A DNA stretch of 64,000 nucleotides from Methylobacter sp. (GCA_028716975.1 JAQUOU010000020.1:1-64000), one strand, 5' to 3'. Shown: positions 46,201-55,962, numbered from the stretch's first letter. The notes: generated by a model from the letters alone, not told the origin. Made by a program: numbers and translations.

Positions 46201-49200
46201 TGCATCGTCCATCGTCTATACGCGGCAAGGAAACCCTGCCTGGGCCACGCAAGAGCGTGATGGATTTACTCCGATCCGGTCCGACGACAAATTCTTCGGT
46301 AACGCCACGGGCGATCCTCAAACTGATTGGGTCGATTTCAACAACATTGCGATTCCGCAGGCGGATGAGCAGCAGAGGCTGCTCGCCAACCTGATTCTCG
46401 AGATGAACCGCGACAGGAAGCCGTTACCCCGTTTCTGGTATTTCCCCTATGGCAAGAAAGCGGTCGTGATCATGACAGGGGATGATCATGGAAATAACGG
46501 CACTGCCGGCCGTTTCAATCAATTCATTAATAGCAGTACGACGGGCTGCTCAGTGGCAAATTGGGAGTGTATTCGAGGCACCTCGTACATTTACCCGAAC
46601 ACGCCGCTAACAGATGCTCAAGCCGCCAGTTTTACTGCGCAAGGTTTTGAAGTTGGGCTGCATGTCAACACGAACTGCGGAGATTTCACTCGCGCATCGC
46701 TCAGAACGTTCTATACCGATCAAATCGGCGCTATAGGTCAAACAGGTTCCTTTAAAGACAATTTTCCTAGCATACCGGCTCCCCTCACTCAGCGGCACCA
46801 CTGCATCGCCTGGAGCGACTGGGTGAGCGGGGCGATTGTGCAGTTAGAAAACGGTATCCGTTTTGACACCAGCTACTACTTTTGGCCGCCGAGCTGGGTG
46901 CAGGATCGTCCAGGATTTTTCAGTGGTTCCGGCATGCCGATGCGCTTTACCGATGAACAAGGCGCCATGATCGATGTTTATCACGCCGTCAGCCAGATGA
47001 CAGATGAATCGGGGCAGACCTATCCACTCACCATTGATACATTGCTGGATCGGGCATTTACAGAAGGTTATTATGGCGCCTTTACCATTAACGCCCATAC
47101 CGATGTCGCGACAATCCCTGAATCTGATGCAGTCATAGCTTCAGTTTTGAATACTTCGCATCCCGAACGGGGGATTGTGCCGATCGTTTCCAGCAAGCAG
47201 ATGCTGGATTGGCTCGACAGCCGCAACAGTTCATCGTTCGGATCGTTAACCTGGAGCGGCAATACATTAAGTTTTACAGTTACACCGGGCACAAGCGGCG
47301 GGAGTGTGCCGGATCATGGCTTACAGGTATTGTTACCCGTACAATCCAGCGTAGGAGTCTTGACTGGGTTAACGCGTAACGGGGTTACCGCTAACTTTAC
47401 AACGACCACCATAAAAGGTGTTAACTACGCTACTTTTCCGGGCGATGCGGGTAACTATGCGGGAGTTTACAGCGCCGACACAACAGCGCCGACACTGACT
47501 TCAAAATCACCGGCGTTGGGTGCAACAGGCGTCAGTGTGGGAGCAGCTATTACTGCTACTTTTAGTGAAGCAATCAACCCTGCCACAATCAATGCTACGA
47601 CTTTTGAATTACGGGATTCCAGCAATACTCTGATTTCCGCTACCGTTAGCTACAATCCAGGCACACAAACAGCGACACTGACCCCCACTAACTCGTTGGC
47701 GGCTTCGGCCACTTATACGGCCACTGTCAAAGGCGGCACCACGGATCCTCGTGTCAAAGATTTGACCGGTAATGCGCTCGCCGCAAATGAAGTCTGGTCT
47801 TTCACGACTGGTGCACAACCATGTTCTTCATCATCTTGCAGCGCCTGGTCAAGCAGTACCATTCCTGGCACGCCCTCGGTGAATGATCCGGGTTCCGTCG
47901 AACTGGGCGTGAAGTTCAGGTCGGACTTGGATGGGTTCATAACTGGTATCCGTTTTTATCAAGCCAACGCAGGCGCCTATACAGGGACTTTGTGGAACAC
48001 AGCAGGACAGCAACTCGCGACGGGAAACGTTACCTCCACCGCAGCGGGTTGGCAACAAGCCACTTTCACGACCCCGGTAGCGATCACGGCTAATACCGTG
48101 TATGTGGCATCCTACCATGCGGCTGCCGGTAATTATGCGGCTACCAATAGTCCACAGTTTTCCACATCAGGTGTCGATAACGCCCCAATCCATCTATTAC
48201 AGGACGGGGTTAGCGGAGGTAACGGCCTATATGCCTACAGTGCCAGCAGTACCTTCCCGGCCAATACTTTCAATTCGAGTAACTACTGGGTCGACGTGGC
48301 GTTCACGACCAGCACAGCCCCCGACACGACACCGCCAACAGTGACGGCACAAAGTCCTGTATCCGGAGCAACAGGAATCGCGACAACTGCGGCGATTACA
48401 GCGATATTCAGCGAATCGATGGATGCTGCGAGCATCACTACGGCAAGCTTTGAATTGCGCGGTCCTGCACCAACCAATACCCTGGTTTCTGCTACCGTTG
48501 CCTATAACGCAAGTACACGGACGGCGACGTTGACGCCAACTGCCGCGCTTTCCAATTCAACGGCCTATACAGTAACAGTTAAAGGCGGGGCTTTGGATCC
48601 GCGTGTCAAAGACGCCGCAGGCAATGCAATGACAGCCAATTCTACCTGGACATTCACGACTGCGGGCAGCGGAGTTACAGGTTGTAGCGGTGTTACCGAA
48701 TCAATTTGGCCCACCAATCCAACGCCGGCGACTCTCTCCGACCCTGATACTTCCGCTGTCGAGCTCGGATTGAAATTCAGATCAAATGTGAATGGGCTTA
48801 TCTGTGGCATTCGATTTTACAAGGGGCCCAATAATACGGGCACCCACACAGGCAGTCTCTGGAATAGCGGTGGCGGGTCACCTCTGGCAACTGTAACTTT
48901 CACCAATGAGACCGCATCAGGTTGGCAGCAGGCGAACTTTACCAACCCGGTTGCAATTACCGCTGGCACCGTATATGTAGTGTCCTATCAGGCACCAGTG
49001 GGACGATATTCTGTTAATGATAGCTATTTTGCCTCGGGAGTGACCAGTGGCTCACTCTTTGCCTTGAGTAGTGCTGAAAGCGGCGGCAACGGAGTATACC
49101 TATATGGTTCCGGTGGATTCCCTACCAATACTTTCCAGTCGGCTAACTATTGGGTGGATGTGCTTTTCACGGCCAATACCGGCCCGGATACAACCCCGCC

Positions 49201-52200
49201 GACTGTTAATTCGACGCTACCGGCGGCTGGCGCTACAGGGGTCATTCCAACGAATCCGGTGTCGGTAACTTTCAGCGAAGCAATGACTGCTTCGACCATT
49301 AACTCCACGACTTTTGAGTTGCGAAACCCTCCTCCTGCTAACAGCCTGGTGCCTGCGACGGTTACATATAATGCAGGAACAAATACAGCGACTTTGACGC
49401 CTACAAATCCGTTAACAGCTTCCACGACTTACACTGCTAAGATTATAGGTGGAGTGAGCGGGGTTAAGGACGCTGCGGCTACTCCTAACCCACTCGCTGC
49501 GGACTATATGTGGTCGTTTACAACCGGCATTAATCCTTGTTCTCCTGGCGGCAATCCAATTATCTGTGAAAATAGCAAAGCAGGTAATCCTTCCACAGAC
49601 TGGGATATCAGCGGAGCAGGAGATTCCAGCCTACAGGGCTTTGCAACAGATATCAGTGTCAATAAAGGGGACGCTGTAACATTTAAAATCAATGTCAACA
49701 CACCGTCAACTGCGAATTATCGCTTAGATATTTATCGTATGGGCTACTATAACAATGATGGCGCACGCCTGGTGGCCACCGTCCAACCCTTATCGTCTAC
49801 GGCACAGACTCAACCCGCTTGTTTAACCCACGCTGCGACAGGCCTAATAGATTGCGGAAATTGGGCGGATTCTGCTTCCTGGCCAGTTCCAGCAGATGCC
49901 GTGTCCGGTATTTATTTTGCCAAGGTGATCCGTCAAGATGGAGCAAATGCTGGTAAGGCCAGCCACATAGTATTTATTGTCCGTGATGATGCCAGCACAT
50001 CCGATATTTTGTTCCAGACATCGGATACGACTTGGCAGGCTTATAACAACTATGGCGGAAATAGTCTTTATACTGGTACCGGACCTGGTACCGGAGGTAA
50101 TGCAGTTGGTAGGGCTTATAAAGTCAGTTATAACCGCCCTTTCAATACGCGCACGGTTGATAACGGTCAGGATTGGGTATTCAATGCAGAGTACCCGATG
50201 GTGCGCTGGCTTGAGGCAAACGGGTATAACGTAAGCTACTTTACAGGAATAGACAGTGACAGATTTGGAGCTTTGATCCGCCAACATAAGCTTTTCTTGT
50301 CAAATGCCCATGATGAGTATTGGTCTGGGCAGCAACGCGCCAATGTTGAAACGGCGCGTGATTTAAGCGTAAATCCAGTCAATCTGGCCTTCTTCAGCGG
50401 CAATGAAGTATTTTGGAAAACACGTTGGGAAAACAACATTATTAATACAAGCGGTGCTTTGGGTACAAATAGCTACCGTACTTTGGTGTGCTATAAAGAA
50501 ACGCATAATTATCCCAATAATCCTGACCCAACTAATATTTGGACAGGAACCTGGCGCGACCCAAGAGGCACACCGCCTGCTGATGGAGGACGGCCTGAAA
50601 ATGCACTGAAGGGTCCTATCTTTATGGTAAACGATGGTGCTACTACGAGTATTGAAGTGCCACAAGCAGATGGGCAGATGAGATTCTGGCGAAGTACAGG
50701 CATTGCTACACTTCCGGCCGGGTCGTTTGCAACTTTACCTAATGGCACGTTGGGTTATGAATGGGACGTAGATCTTGATAATGGTTTCAGGCCTGACGGT
50801 TTGGTCCGGCTATCCACGACTATAGTTCCAAATGCCCCCGTCCTTACCGATAATGGTTCTACGTTCGGGTCGGGTACTGCAAATCATGCTTTGACGCTGT
50901 ATAAAGCAGGTACTGGTGCAATCGTCTTTGGTGCAGGCACAGTTCAGTGGGCTTGGGGATTAGATAGCAATCACGACCGCGCTGGCACACCAGTGAATGC
51001 TTCAATGCAACAAGCTACGGTTAACCTATTTGCCGATATGGGTATACAGCCAGGCACTATTCAGCCAGGGCTGGTGGCGGCAACGGCATCTACGGATCTA
51101 ACGCGGCCCGCTTCAGCGATCACTTCTCCATTAACGGGGGCCACCCTCACCCCTGGAAGTGCTGTAACAATTTCAGGCACCGCAACGGACGTTGGCGGTC
51201 GGGTTGGTGGCATGGAGGTTTCTGTCGACGGCGGAGCGACTTGGCATGCGGCGTCAGGCCGTAATACCTGGACTTATAACTGGACCGCACCCGGCACTCC
51301 CGCTACGGTCCTCATCAAGAGCCGTGCTGTCGATGATAGCCTTAACCTGGAGGTTGCGGGAGCGGGAGTTTCCGTCAATGTCGGTTCCGGTTCGGATACG
51401 ACATCGCCCATAGTGACGATGACCGCGCCGGTGAATGGGGCAACGGTGACTGGGGCGACTGTACCCGTCTCCGCCAATGCGAGCGATAATGTGGGCGTAA
51501 CGAGCGTTCAGTTCCTCTTGGACGGGGCCGCGCTCGGCTCACCAGATACAGCCGCCCCTTACAGCATTACCTGGAATTCGACCGCAGCCTCCAACGGCGT
51601 CCATACTCTGAGCGCAAGAGCAGGCGATGCCGCCGGCAATTTAACCACCGCAACCGGCGTTTCGGTTACGGTGTCGAATTCGGTGGTTACCAATACCGGC
51701 CTTTTAAATTCAGCCGCTAATGCGGCGGTCGCGAATATTCTCACACCTTCAAACCTCAATGGCGACGGCAATGGGTTTGAGATAAACCCAGCCAACGGCT
51801 ACTCGAATGATAGTGTATTTGCCGTCGACACGAATAGTGGTACTAATACCAGCACTTCCTGTACCGATAGCGGCAAGGACAAACATATTTATTTCAACTA
51901 CGGTATCAACTTGCCAGCCACGGCTGCCATCAATGGCATTGAAGTTCGTTTAGACGCACGGGCCGACGCCACGGCCGGAGCGCCGAAGATGTGCGTACAG
52001 CTTTCCTGGGATGGCGGCACGAACTGGACAACGGCCAAGACTACGGCAACTCTGACCACGACGGAAGCGAGCTATATCCTGGGCGGAACTGCCGATGTTT
52101 GGGGAAGAACATGGGCCGTAAGTAACTTCTCGAATGCTAACTTTCGTGTGCGCATCATCAATGTGGCCTCCAATATCAGCCGCGACTTTTCGCTGGACTG

Positions 52201-52228
52201 GGTAGCGGTTCGGGTGACTTACCAATGA
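43247..52228 (+). CDS. Giant WD40-amidotransferase-deacetylase-DUF4082-DMFase-like protein, 2,993 residues
   Basis: Exported or membrane-anchored by an N-terminal helix (about 10-28). Layout: fifteen WD40 blades in two blocks (about 45-385 and 445-745) joined by a Ser/Thr/Asn linker; a class I amidotransferase-like fold (about 815-1010, ILVITNTADPFGKYYAEILR); a NodB-like deacetylase domain (about 1060-1325; MTGDDHGNNG, FEVGLHVNTN); Ig-like Big_5 domains at about 1410-1525, 1692-1808 and 1980-2098, alternating with two DUF4082-like domains (about 1532-1688, 1812-1978); a dimethylformamidase-beta-like region (about 2103-2612); two Ig domains (about 2619-2812) and a beta-rich end. ATG has AGGA six bases upstream. 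Probably acts on or binds surface polysaccharide; the exact role is unknown. Confidence 0.85.
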   Translation: MKKPHMKYHSLTGLALIILGWVVYVQILDMAWPIRIASANQAITSSSMQLTSEKLDLVAFSPDGNTLASAASDGQIIVWDVFTGQERLTLPSSSASPVSGIVFSPDGNTLASVSGSSIHLTDTISGEARLLLPQSAAVTYLAFSPDGKTLASVGQDGRITLLNSQSGAISQVLTGHQSGVNAIAFSPDSTILASGGQDAQIKLWDMAAGQEQASLPGEGGAITHLAFSPDGKTVAGVSQDARITVLDSQSGAISQVLTGHQSGVNAIAFSPDSTILASGGQDAQIKLWDAATGLEQASLPGEGGVAVTHLAFSPDGKSLASIGEGETVFLWDVSTKLPQLLTGHRDWVDKIVFSSNQKTLASVGKTGQVVVWDLATGVSQQSFQIPAMQGVSSAGVQAPLSGSAVSNTSLQSTASNTPVVADNTTASTVSSQAASANNTVARKKRSAQKWKGVKALAISQDGTEMGAAGEDGVIRIFKKNGTLRWKLSGHHGMAITGMAFRGKTKDWISAGRDTELKTWNDTGKNLKTFYGPEHPPRAVAVSPDGRYIAIAGEETRVFLFDAIAGKLSRIFSGHIDFINGLAFSPDGRYLASAGAEGRTLMWDMNTGKRLHTLLGHAGEVNAVAFSPDGTLLATASEDSTVILWNVTTGLQIKALAGHQGSVRSVAFSPNGNKLVSAGEDSRMLVWDPKTGQLKKQLTGPAAAINVLVFDPAGKLHAASENSEISEFDTDTGTKVQSIAVPVTNTAEPQAALSETLYLATGNTDPALMTSTHSRSIQNESIGSSHTAFSSIIDQLIDWMIPAANAATLPDPNQGPGGPILVITNTADPFGKYYAEILRTEGLNEFAVTDISTVNATTLTAYDVVLLSRMTLSPAQVTMFTNWVTAGGNLIAMRPDAQLAGLLGVTATGTTLSNGYLLVDTSGAPGNGIVNQTIQFHGGADRYTVNSASSLATLYTNATTPTANPAVTLRSVGASGGQAAAFTYDLASSIVYTRQGNPAWATQERDGFTPIRSDDKFFGNATGDPQTDWVDFNNIAIPQADEQQRLLANLILEMNRDRKPLPRFWYFPYGKKAVVIMTGDDHGNNGTAGRFNQFINSSTTGCSVANWECIRGTSYIYPNTPLTDAQAASFTAQGFEVGLHVNTNCGDFTRASLRTFYTDQIGAIGQTGSFKDNFPSIPAPLTQRHHCIAWSDWVSGAIVQLENGIRFDTSYYFWPPSWVQDRPGFFSGSGMPMRFTDEQGAMIDVYHAVSQMTDESGQTYPLTIDTLLDRAFTEGYYGAFTINAHTDVATIPESDAVIASVLNTSHPERGIVPIVSSKQMLDWLDSRNSSSFGSLTWSGNTLSFTVTPGTSGGSVPDHGLQVLLPVQSSVGVLTGLTRNGVTANFTTTTIKGVNYATFPGDAGNYAGVYSADTTAPTLTSKSPALGATGVSVGAAITATFSEAINPATINATTFELRDSSNTLISATVSYNPGTQTATLTPTNSLAASATYTATVKGGTTDPRVKDLTGNALAANEVWSFTTGAQPCSSSSCSAWSSSTIPGTPSVNDPGSVELGVKFRSDLDGFITGIRFYQANAGAYTGTLWNTAGQQLATGNVTSTAAGWQQATFTTPVAITANTVYVASYHAAAGNYAATNSPQFSTSGVDNAPIHLLQDGVSGGNGLYAYSASSTFPANTFNSSNYWVDVAFTTSTAPDTTPPTVTAQSPVSGATGIATTAAITAIFSESMDAASITTASFELRGPAPTNTLVSATVAYNASTRTATLTPTAALSNSTAYTVTVKGGALDPRVKDAAGNAMTANSTWTFTTAGSGVTGCSGVTESIWPTNPTPATLSDPDTSAVELGLKFRSNVNGLICGIRFYKGPNNTGTHTGSLWNSGGGSPLATVTFTNETASGWQQANFTNPVAITAGTVYVVSYQAPVGRYSVNDSYFASGVTSGSLFALSSAESGGNGVYLYGSGGFPTNTFQSANYWVDVLFTANTGPDTTPPTVNSTLPAAGATGVIPTNPVSVTFSEAMTASTINSTTFELRNPPPANSLVPATVTYNAGTNTATLTPTNPLTASTTYTAKIIGGVSGVKDAAATPNPLAADYMWSFTTGINPCSPGGNPIICENSKAGNPSTDWDISGAGDSSLQGFATDISVNKGDAVTFKINVNTPSTANYRLDIYRMGYYNNDGARLVATVQPLSSTAQTQPACLTHAATGLIDCGNWADSASWPVPADAVSGIYFAKVIRQDGANAGKASHIVFIVRDDASTSDILFQTSDTTWQAYNNYGGNSLYTGTGPGTGGNAVGRAYKVSYNRPFNTRTVDNGQDWVFNAEYPMVRWLEANGYNVSYFTGIDSDRFGALIRQHKLFLSNAHDEYWSGQQRANVETARDLSVNPVNLAFFSGNEVFWKTRWENNIINTSGALGTNSYRTLVCYKETHNYPNNPDPTNIWTGTWRDPRGTPPADGGRPENALKGPIFMVNDGATTSIEVPQADGQMRFWRSTGIATLPAGSFATLPNGTLGYEWDVDLDNGFRPDGLVRLSTTIVPNAPVLTDNGSTFGSGTANHALTLYKAGTGAIVFGAGTVQWAWGLDSNHDRAGTPVNASMQQATVNLFADMGIQPGTIQPGLVAATASTDLTRPASAITSPLTGATLTPGSAVTISGTATDVGGRVGGMEVSVDGGATWHAASGRNTWTYNWTAPGTPATVLIKSRAVDDSLNLEVAGAGVSVNVGSGSDTTSPIVTMTAPVNGATVTGATVPVSANASDNVGVTSVQFLLDGAALGSPDTAAPYSITWNSTAASNGVHTLSARAGDAAGNLTTATGVSVTVSNSVVTNTGLLNSAANAAVANILTPSNLNGDGNGFEINPANGYSNDSVFAVDTNSGTNTSTSCTDSGKDKHIYFNYGINLPATAAINGIEVRLDARADATAGAPKMCVQLSWDGGTNWTTAKTTATLTTTEASYILGGTADVWGRTWAVSNFSNANFRVRIINVASNISRDFSLDWVAVRVTYQ
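43745..44119 (+). repeat. Near-identical 252-bp tandem duplication within the WD40 region
   Basis: DNA from 43745 and from 43997 is almost base-identical for about 120 bp (GCGCTATCAGCCAGGTTCTA onward). The offset is 252 bp, exactly 84 codons or two blades. The third-position identity indicates a recent duplication of a two-blade unit, unlike the other blades, which are well diverged. Confidence 0.8.
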
Positions 52229-52531
52229 TATATGGGAGTATCAGACATGATAATAGGAGTTGCTATTTTTTGCGAGACCTGTTGGAACTGTCGGACGTTG
52301 CTTAGGGGGAACCGCTTCTTTGTTCAGGAGGCAAGAGCGGTAACACTTTCGCACCGGTAAAGGGTCTGGGCTAGGACATATCTTTAATTTATGTGACCTG
52401 AGAATAGGTGAGTGATCAAAATAGCCCACTAGTGATAAAAAATTCGATAGGGTGGGCGACAAATTTAAGATACCTCCCTATATTAAGAACATTCAGAAAC
52501 AAATAATTTCGATCTTAGGAACAAATAATAA
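52229..52531. other. Intergenic region, nothing recognised
   Basis: About 300 bp between the giant gene and the acyltransferase gene. No credible frame or clear terminator. Confidence 0.45.
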
Positions 52532-53014
52532 ATGATAAGCGATAATGTTCAGTTAGGCGAAGGTGTAGTCATACATCATCCTGACCTTGTGAATCTATAT
52601 GGGTGTAAAGTAGGCGCTAACGCCAAAATCGGTGCTTTCGTCGAAATACAGAAGGGTGCATCCGTGGGGGCCCGCTGTAAGATTTCCAGTCACAGCTTCA
52701 TTTGCGAAGGCGTAGACATTGAGGATGGTGTATTTGTAGGTCACGGCGTGATGTTTATTAACGACACTTATCCAAAAGCAGTGGGTGAAGATGGCGAGTT
52801 GCAAACAGAAGCGGATTGGCAACTGATTCGTACCCGGGTTAAAACGCGCGCCTCAATAGGCAGCAATTCTACTATTTTGTGCGGTATCACTATCGGTGCA
52901 AGCGCATTGGTTGGTGCCGGCGCTGTAGTAACCAAAGATGTCCCGGATTATGCTATCGTCGCCGGCGTTCCTGCCCGAGTGATAGGGGATACGCGTACAC
53001 GAGAGATTAAGTAA
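52532..53014 (+). CDS. Left-handed beta-helix sugar N-acyltransferase (WbpD/FdtC-like)
   Basis: A 160-residue hexapeptide-repeat acyltransferase. Repeats such as IGAFVEIQKGASVGARCKIS, then VDIEDGVFVGHGVMFIND form the beta-helix, a loop carries PKAVGEDGELQTEADW, and the coil ends SALVGAGAVVTKDVPDYAIV with VAGVPARVIG. By family it acetylates an amino-sugar nucleotide. The two next genes (Gfo/Idh oxidoreductase, DegT aminotransferase) match the WbpB/WbpE/WbpD trio that builds 3-acetamido sugars, so N-acetylation of a 3-amino sugar is the likely step. Confidence 0.82.
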   Translation: MISDNVQLGEGVVIHHPDLVNLYGCKVGANAKIGAFVEIQKGASVGARCKISSHSFICEGVDIEDGVFVGHGVMFINDTYPKAVGEDGELQTEADWQLIRTRVKTRASIGSNSTILCGITIGASALVGAGAVVTKDVPDYAIVAGVPARVIGDTRTREIK

Positions 53015-53143
53015 ATGATTATGTCGGTGATTATTGAATCAGCGCTCATAATTAGAGCCTACAAAGGCTAAGCAATGTAGTTTGCCTAAGCTGCGATACT
53101 GACAGGCAATACAATTTATCCATACAATTAAAAGAGAGTCACT

Positions 53144-54187
53144 ATGATTAAAATAGGCATTATCGGCTACGGTTACTGGGGTCCCAATTTGGTCAGAAAT
53201 TTTGCTGAAACATCAGGAGCCATAATTGCGGGCGTGGCGGACTTAAATCCGAAAAGGCTTGAAATAGTTCAGAAACGCTACCCCGGTGTAAGAACTACGA
53301 CCCAATTTCAGGATTTGCTTGGGGATCCCTCTATTGATGCCATCGCGGTGGCGACCCCGGTCAGTACCCATTTCGAACTCGGGATGGCGGTACTCAAGGC
53401 AGACAAGCATTTGTGGCTGGAGAAGCCCATGACTGAGACCTCAGAGCAAGCGCGCAAGCTAATTGACGAAGCTGAGAAACGCAATCTCGTGCTGATAGTC
53501 GATCACACGTTTATCTATACAGGCGCAGTTCTCAAAATGGCGGAACTGATTAAGTCCGGAGATCTCGGTAATATTTATTATTACGACTCGACCCGGGTTA
53601 ATCTCGGCTTGTTCCAGCGCGATGTCAGTGTAATCTCTGATTTGGCTGTGCATGATTTCTCTATCCTCGACTATCTGTTGGGGGAACAGCCGGCGGCAGT
53701 ATCCGCTGTCGGCACCAACCACTTTCCAGGCACACCGGAGAATTTGGCTTACCTTACCTTGTTCTACGATTCAGGAATAATCGCCCATATCAATGTGAAC
53801 TGGCTGGCTCCCGTTAAAGTGCGGCAGATTCTTATCGGCGGCAGCAAGAAGATGATTACCTACGATGATCTGGAGCCGAGTGAAAAAATCAGGGTTTACG
53901 ATAAAGGTATCAGTTTCACCGATGACCCGCAGCAGATTTATGAGATGCGGGTTGGCTACCGTACCGGAGATATGTGGGCGCCGCGACTGGACTCTACAGA
54001 AGCATTGCGTGTAGAAGGTGATCATTTCGTCGAGTGTATAGAAAACGGCAAAACGCCATTAACTGACGGTTCATTAGGCCTTCGGGTAGTAGAATTAATC
54101 GAGGCGGCGACCCGCTCGATGAATGAGCGGGGCCGATCTGTCGAAATCAAGGGAACGCAGATGTATCAGGGGAGGAAAGTAGCGTGA
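53144..54187 (+). CDS. Gfo/Idh/MocA-family oxidoreductase
   Basis: A 347-residue NAD(P)-dependent sugar dehydrogenase. The Rossmann start is IGIIGYGYWGPNLVRNFAET, the family Lys is in LWLEKPMTETSEQAR, and the substrate-binding half has DLAVHDFSILDYLLG. It may oxidise the sugar nucleotide at C3 before transamination, as WbpB does. The stop overlaps the GTG start of the DegT gene (GTGA), so both are coupled. Good AGAGAG-type ribosome binding site before the ATG. Confidence 0.88.
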   Translation: MIKIGIIGYGYWGPNLVRNFAETSGAIIAGVADLNPKRLEIVQKRYPGVRTTTQFQDLLGDPSIDAIAVATPVSTHFELGMAVLKADKHLWLEKPMTETSEQARKLIDEAEKRNLVLIVDHTFIYTGAVLKMAELIKSGDLGNIYYYDSTRVNLGLFQRDVSVISDLAVHDFSILDYLLGEQPAAVSAVGTNHFPGTPENLAYLTLFYDSGIIAHINVNWLAPVKVRQILIGGSKKMITYDDLEPSEKIRVYDKGISFTDDPQQIYEMRVGYRTGDMWAPRLDSTEALRVEGDHFVECIENGKTPLTDGSLGLRVVELIEAATRSMNERGRSVEIKGTQMYQGRKVA

Positions 54188-55302
54188 TACCGTTTGTAGA
54201 TCTAAAAGCCCAGTACGCTGGTATTAAGGACGAAGTTAATGCCGCCATTCTGGGCGTATTGGAAACCTGCCAGTTTACCTTGGGAAGCGAGGTGGCAGCA
54301 TTTGAGCAGGAATTCGCCGCATATTGCCAAGCACCCTACGGTATTGGTGTGAATACCGGCACCAGCGCCTTGCATCTCGCGCTTCTCGCGGCCGGCATTG
54401 GGCCAGGGGATGAGGTGATTACCGTCCCCTTTACATTCGTAGCGACTGTAGCGGCGATTCACTATACGGGTGCCACGCCTGTGTTTGTGGATATCGACCC
54501 GCGCACTTTCACGATCGACGTGAAGGCAATTGAAGGTGCAATCACAGAAAAAACCAAAGCCATTATGCCCGTACATCTTTACGGACAGCCGGCAGACATG
54601 GATCCAATTCTGGAAATCGCCAAACGGCATGGTTTGGTTGTGATTGAAGATGCAGCTCAAGCCCATGGCAGCGAGTATAAGGGACGGCGAGTAGGAAGTT
54701 TAGGCGACATGGGCTGTTTCAGCTTCTATCCAGGCAAGAATCTTGGCGCCTACGGTGAAGGGGGCATGGTAGTTACGGGCAATCCAGAATATACCCGTAC
54801 CATCCGCATGCTTCGTGACTGGGGTGCAGAGCAGAAATACCTACATGTGCTTAAAGGCTACAACTTTCGCCTGGAAGGTATTCAAGGCGCTGTGCTTAGA
54901 GTCAAGCTGCGGCATCTGGAAACCTGGACCGAAGCGCGGCGAGCAGCTGCCGCTCATTACGATGGACTATTGTCCGGTAGCGGAGTTTTGACGCCGGAGG
55001 CAATGCCCTATGCTCGGCATGTGTATCATATCTATGCGATCCGTACCCCGCATCGAAGCGAGTGGCAACAGGCATTGCAAGCCAAAGATATCCAGACCGG
55101 CATCCATTATCCAATACCCGTACACCTCCTGCCGGCTTATGCGGATCTGGGCTATACTAAGGGGGACTTCCCCCATTCAGAGCAGGCGGCCGACGAAGTG
55201 CTTTCCCTACCTATGTTCGCTGAATTAAATCAAGCTCAATGCCAAGAAGTCAGCGAAGCAGTCACGATGCTCGCGCAGTCGGGAGCGGTTGCGCCCGCTT
55301 AG
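54184..55302 (+). CDS. DegT/DnrJ/EryC1/StrS-family aminotransferase
   Basis: A 372-residue PLP sugar aminotransferase. It opens IPFVDLKAQYAGIKDEVNAA, with the substrate/cofactor motifs GVNTGTSALHLALLAAGIGPG, VVIEDAAQAHGSEYKGRR, PLP-binding Lys185 in FYPGKNLGAYGEGG and GYNFRLEGIQGAVLRVKLRH. It transfers an amino group to a ketosugar nucleotide, most likely the product of the upstream oxidoreductase. GTG start chosen because of the 4-bp overlap and homologous start. Confidence 0.9.
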   Translation: MIPFVDLKAQYAGIKDEVNAAILGVLETCQFTLGSEVAAFEQEFAAYCQAPYGIGVNTGTSALHLALLAAGIGPGDEVITVPFTFVATVAAIHYTGATPVFVDIDPRTFTIDVKAIEGAITEKTKAIMPVHLYGQPADMDPILEIAKRHGLVVIEDAAQAHGSEYKGRRVGSLGDMGCFSFYPGKNLGAYGEGGMVVTGNPEYTRTIRMLRDWGAEQKYLHVLKGYNFRLEGIQGAVLRVKLRHLETWTEARRAAAAHYDGLLSGSGVLTPEAMPYARHVYHIYAIRTPHRSEWQQALQAKDIQTGIHYPIPVHLLPAYADLGYTKGDFPHSEQAADEVLSLPMFAELNQAQCQEVSEAVTMLAQSGAVAPA

Positions 55303-55320
55303 CAGAAAGGAGATTTTGAC

Positions 55321-55962
55321 GTGCAAGAAGCGCAGCCGCTGTTAATTTTTCCCTATAACGGCAATGGTATCGAGGCATTGGATTGTATTGGAAGCGCCTA
55401 TCAATTTATTGGTTTTGTGGACGATACACCCCAGAAGAGAGGAGTGGACCCGAACGGATATCCGGTATTGGGCAGAGAAGCATTCGCACAATTTTCCGAT
55501 GCAAGCGTTTTAGCGGTTCCAGGGAGCCCAAGCTCCTATAAAAACCGAAAAGAAACTATTCAAGGGCTAGGTATTGCGGAGGAGCGGTTTGCCAAAGTAG
55601 TTCATCCGGCTGCCCACGTTTCTCCACTTGCTTCAATTGGCAATAATATATTGATTATGGCCGGAGTGGTGATTACGAGCAACGCGCTCATCGGTTCGCA
55701 TACCTGTATTCTACCGAATACGGTGATACATCATGATGTGGTGGTAGGTGATTGGGTTCTTATCGGCTCCAATGTGACCATTGCAGGCAACACTGTCGTC
55801 GAAGAGAATTGTTACATCGGCAGCGGCTCAAGCATTATGAACGGCTTGCGTGTCGGAAGTGGGACGCTGGTTGGTCTTGGCAGCAATGTTATCAGGAACA
55901 TCGTTGCCGGGGCCAGGGTTGCGGGTAATCCTGCCCGCGCAATTGAAAAAAAGTTTTGTTAA
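55321..55962 (+). CDS. NeuD/PglD-family sugar acyltransferase
   Basis: A 213-residue two-domain acyltransferase: an N-terminal Rossmann-like nucleotide-binding part (1-85, with QPLLIFPYNGNGIEALDCIG) and a left-handed beta-helix (about 90-205; HVSPLASIGNNILIMAGVVI, SHTCILPNTVIHHDVVVGDW) ending VAGNPARAIEKKFC. Family members N- or O-acetylate sialic-acid-like or bacillosamine precursors. GTG start with AAAGGAG seven to ten bases before it. It ends the first set of sugar genes. Confidence 0.85.
   Translation: MQEAQPLLIFPYNGNGIEALDCIGSAYQFIGFVDDTPQKRGVDPNGYPVLGREAFAQFSDASVLAVPGSPSSYKNRKETIQGLGIAEERFAKVVHPAAHVSPLASIGNNILIMAGVVITSNALIGSHTCILPNTVIHHDVVVGDWVLIGSNVTIAGNTVVEENCYIGSGSSIMNGLRVGSGTLVGLGSNVIRNIVAGARVAGNPARAIEKKFC

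Noticed and set aside
43247..52228. PEP-CTERM/exosortase substrate
   Set aside because: The C-terminus ends in a beta strand (DWVAVRVTYQ) without a PEP motif, helix or basic tail, and no exosortase is in the window.
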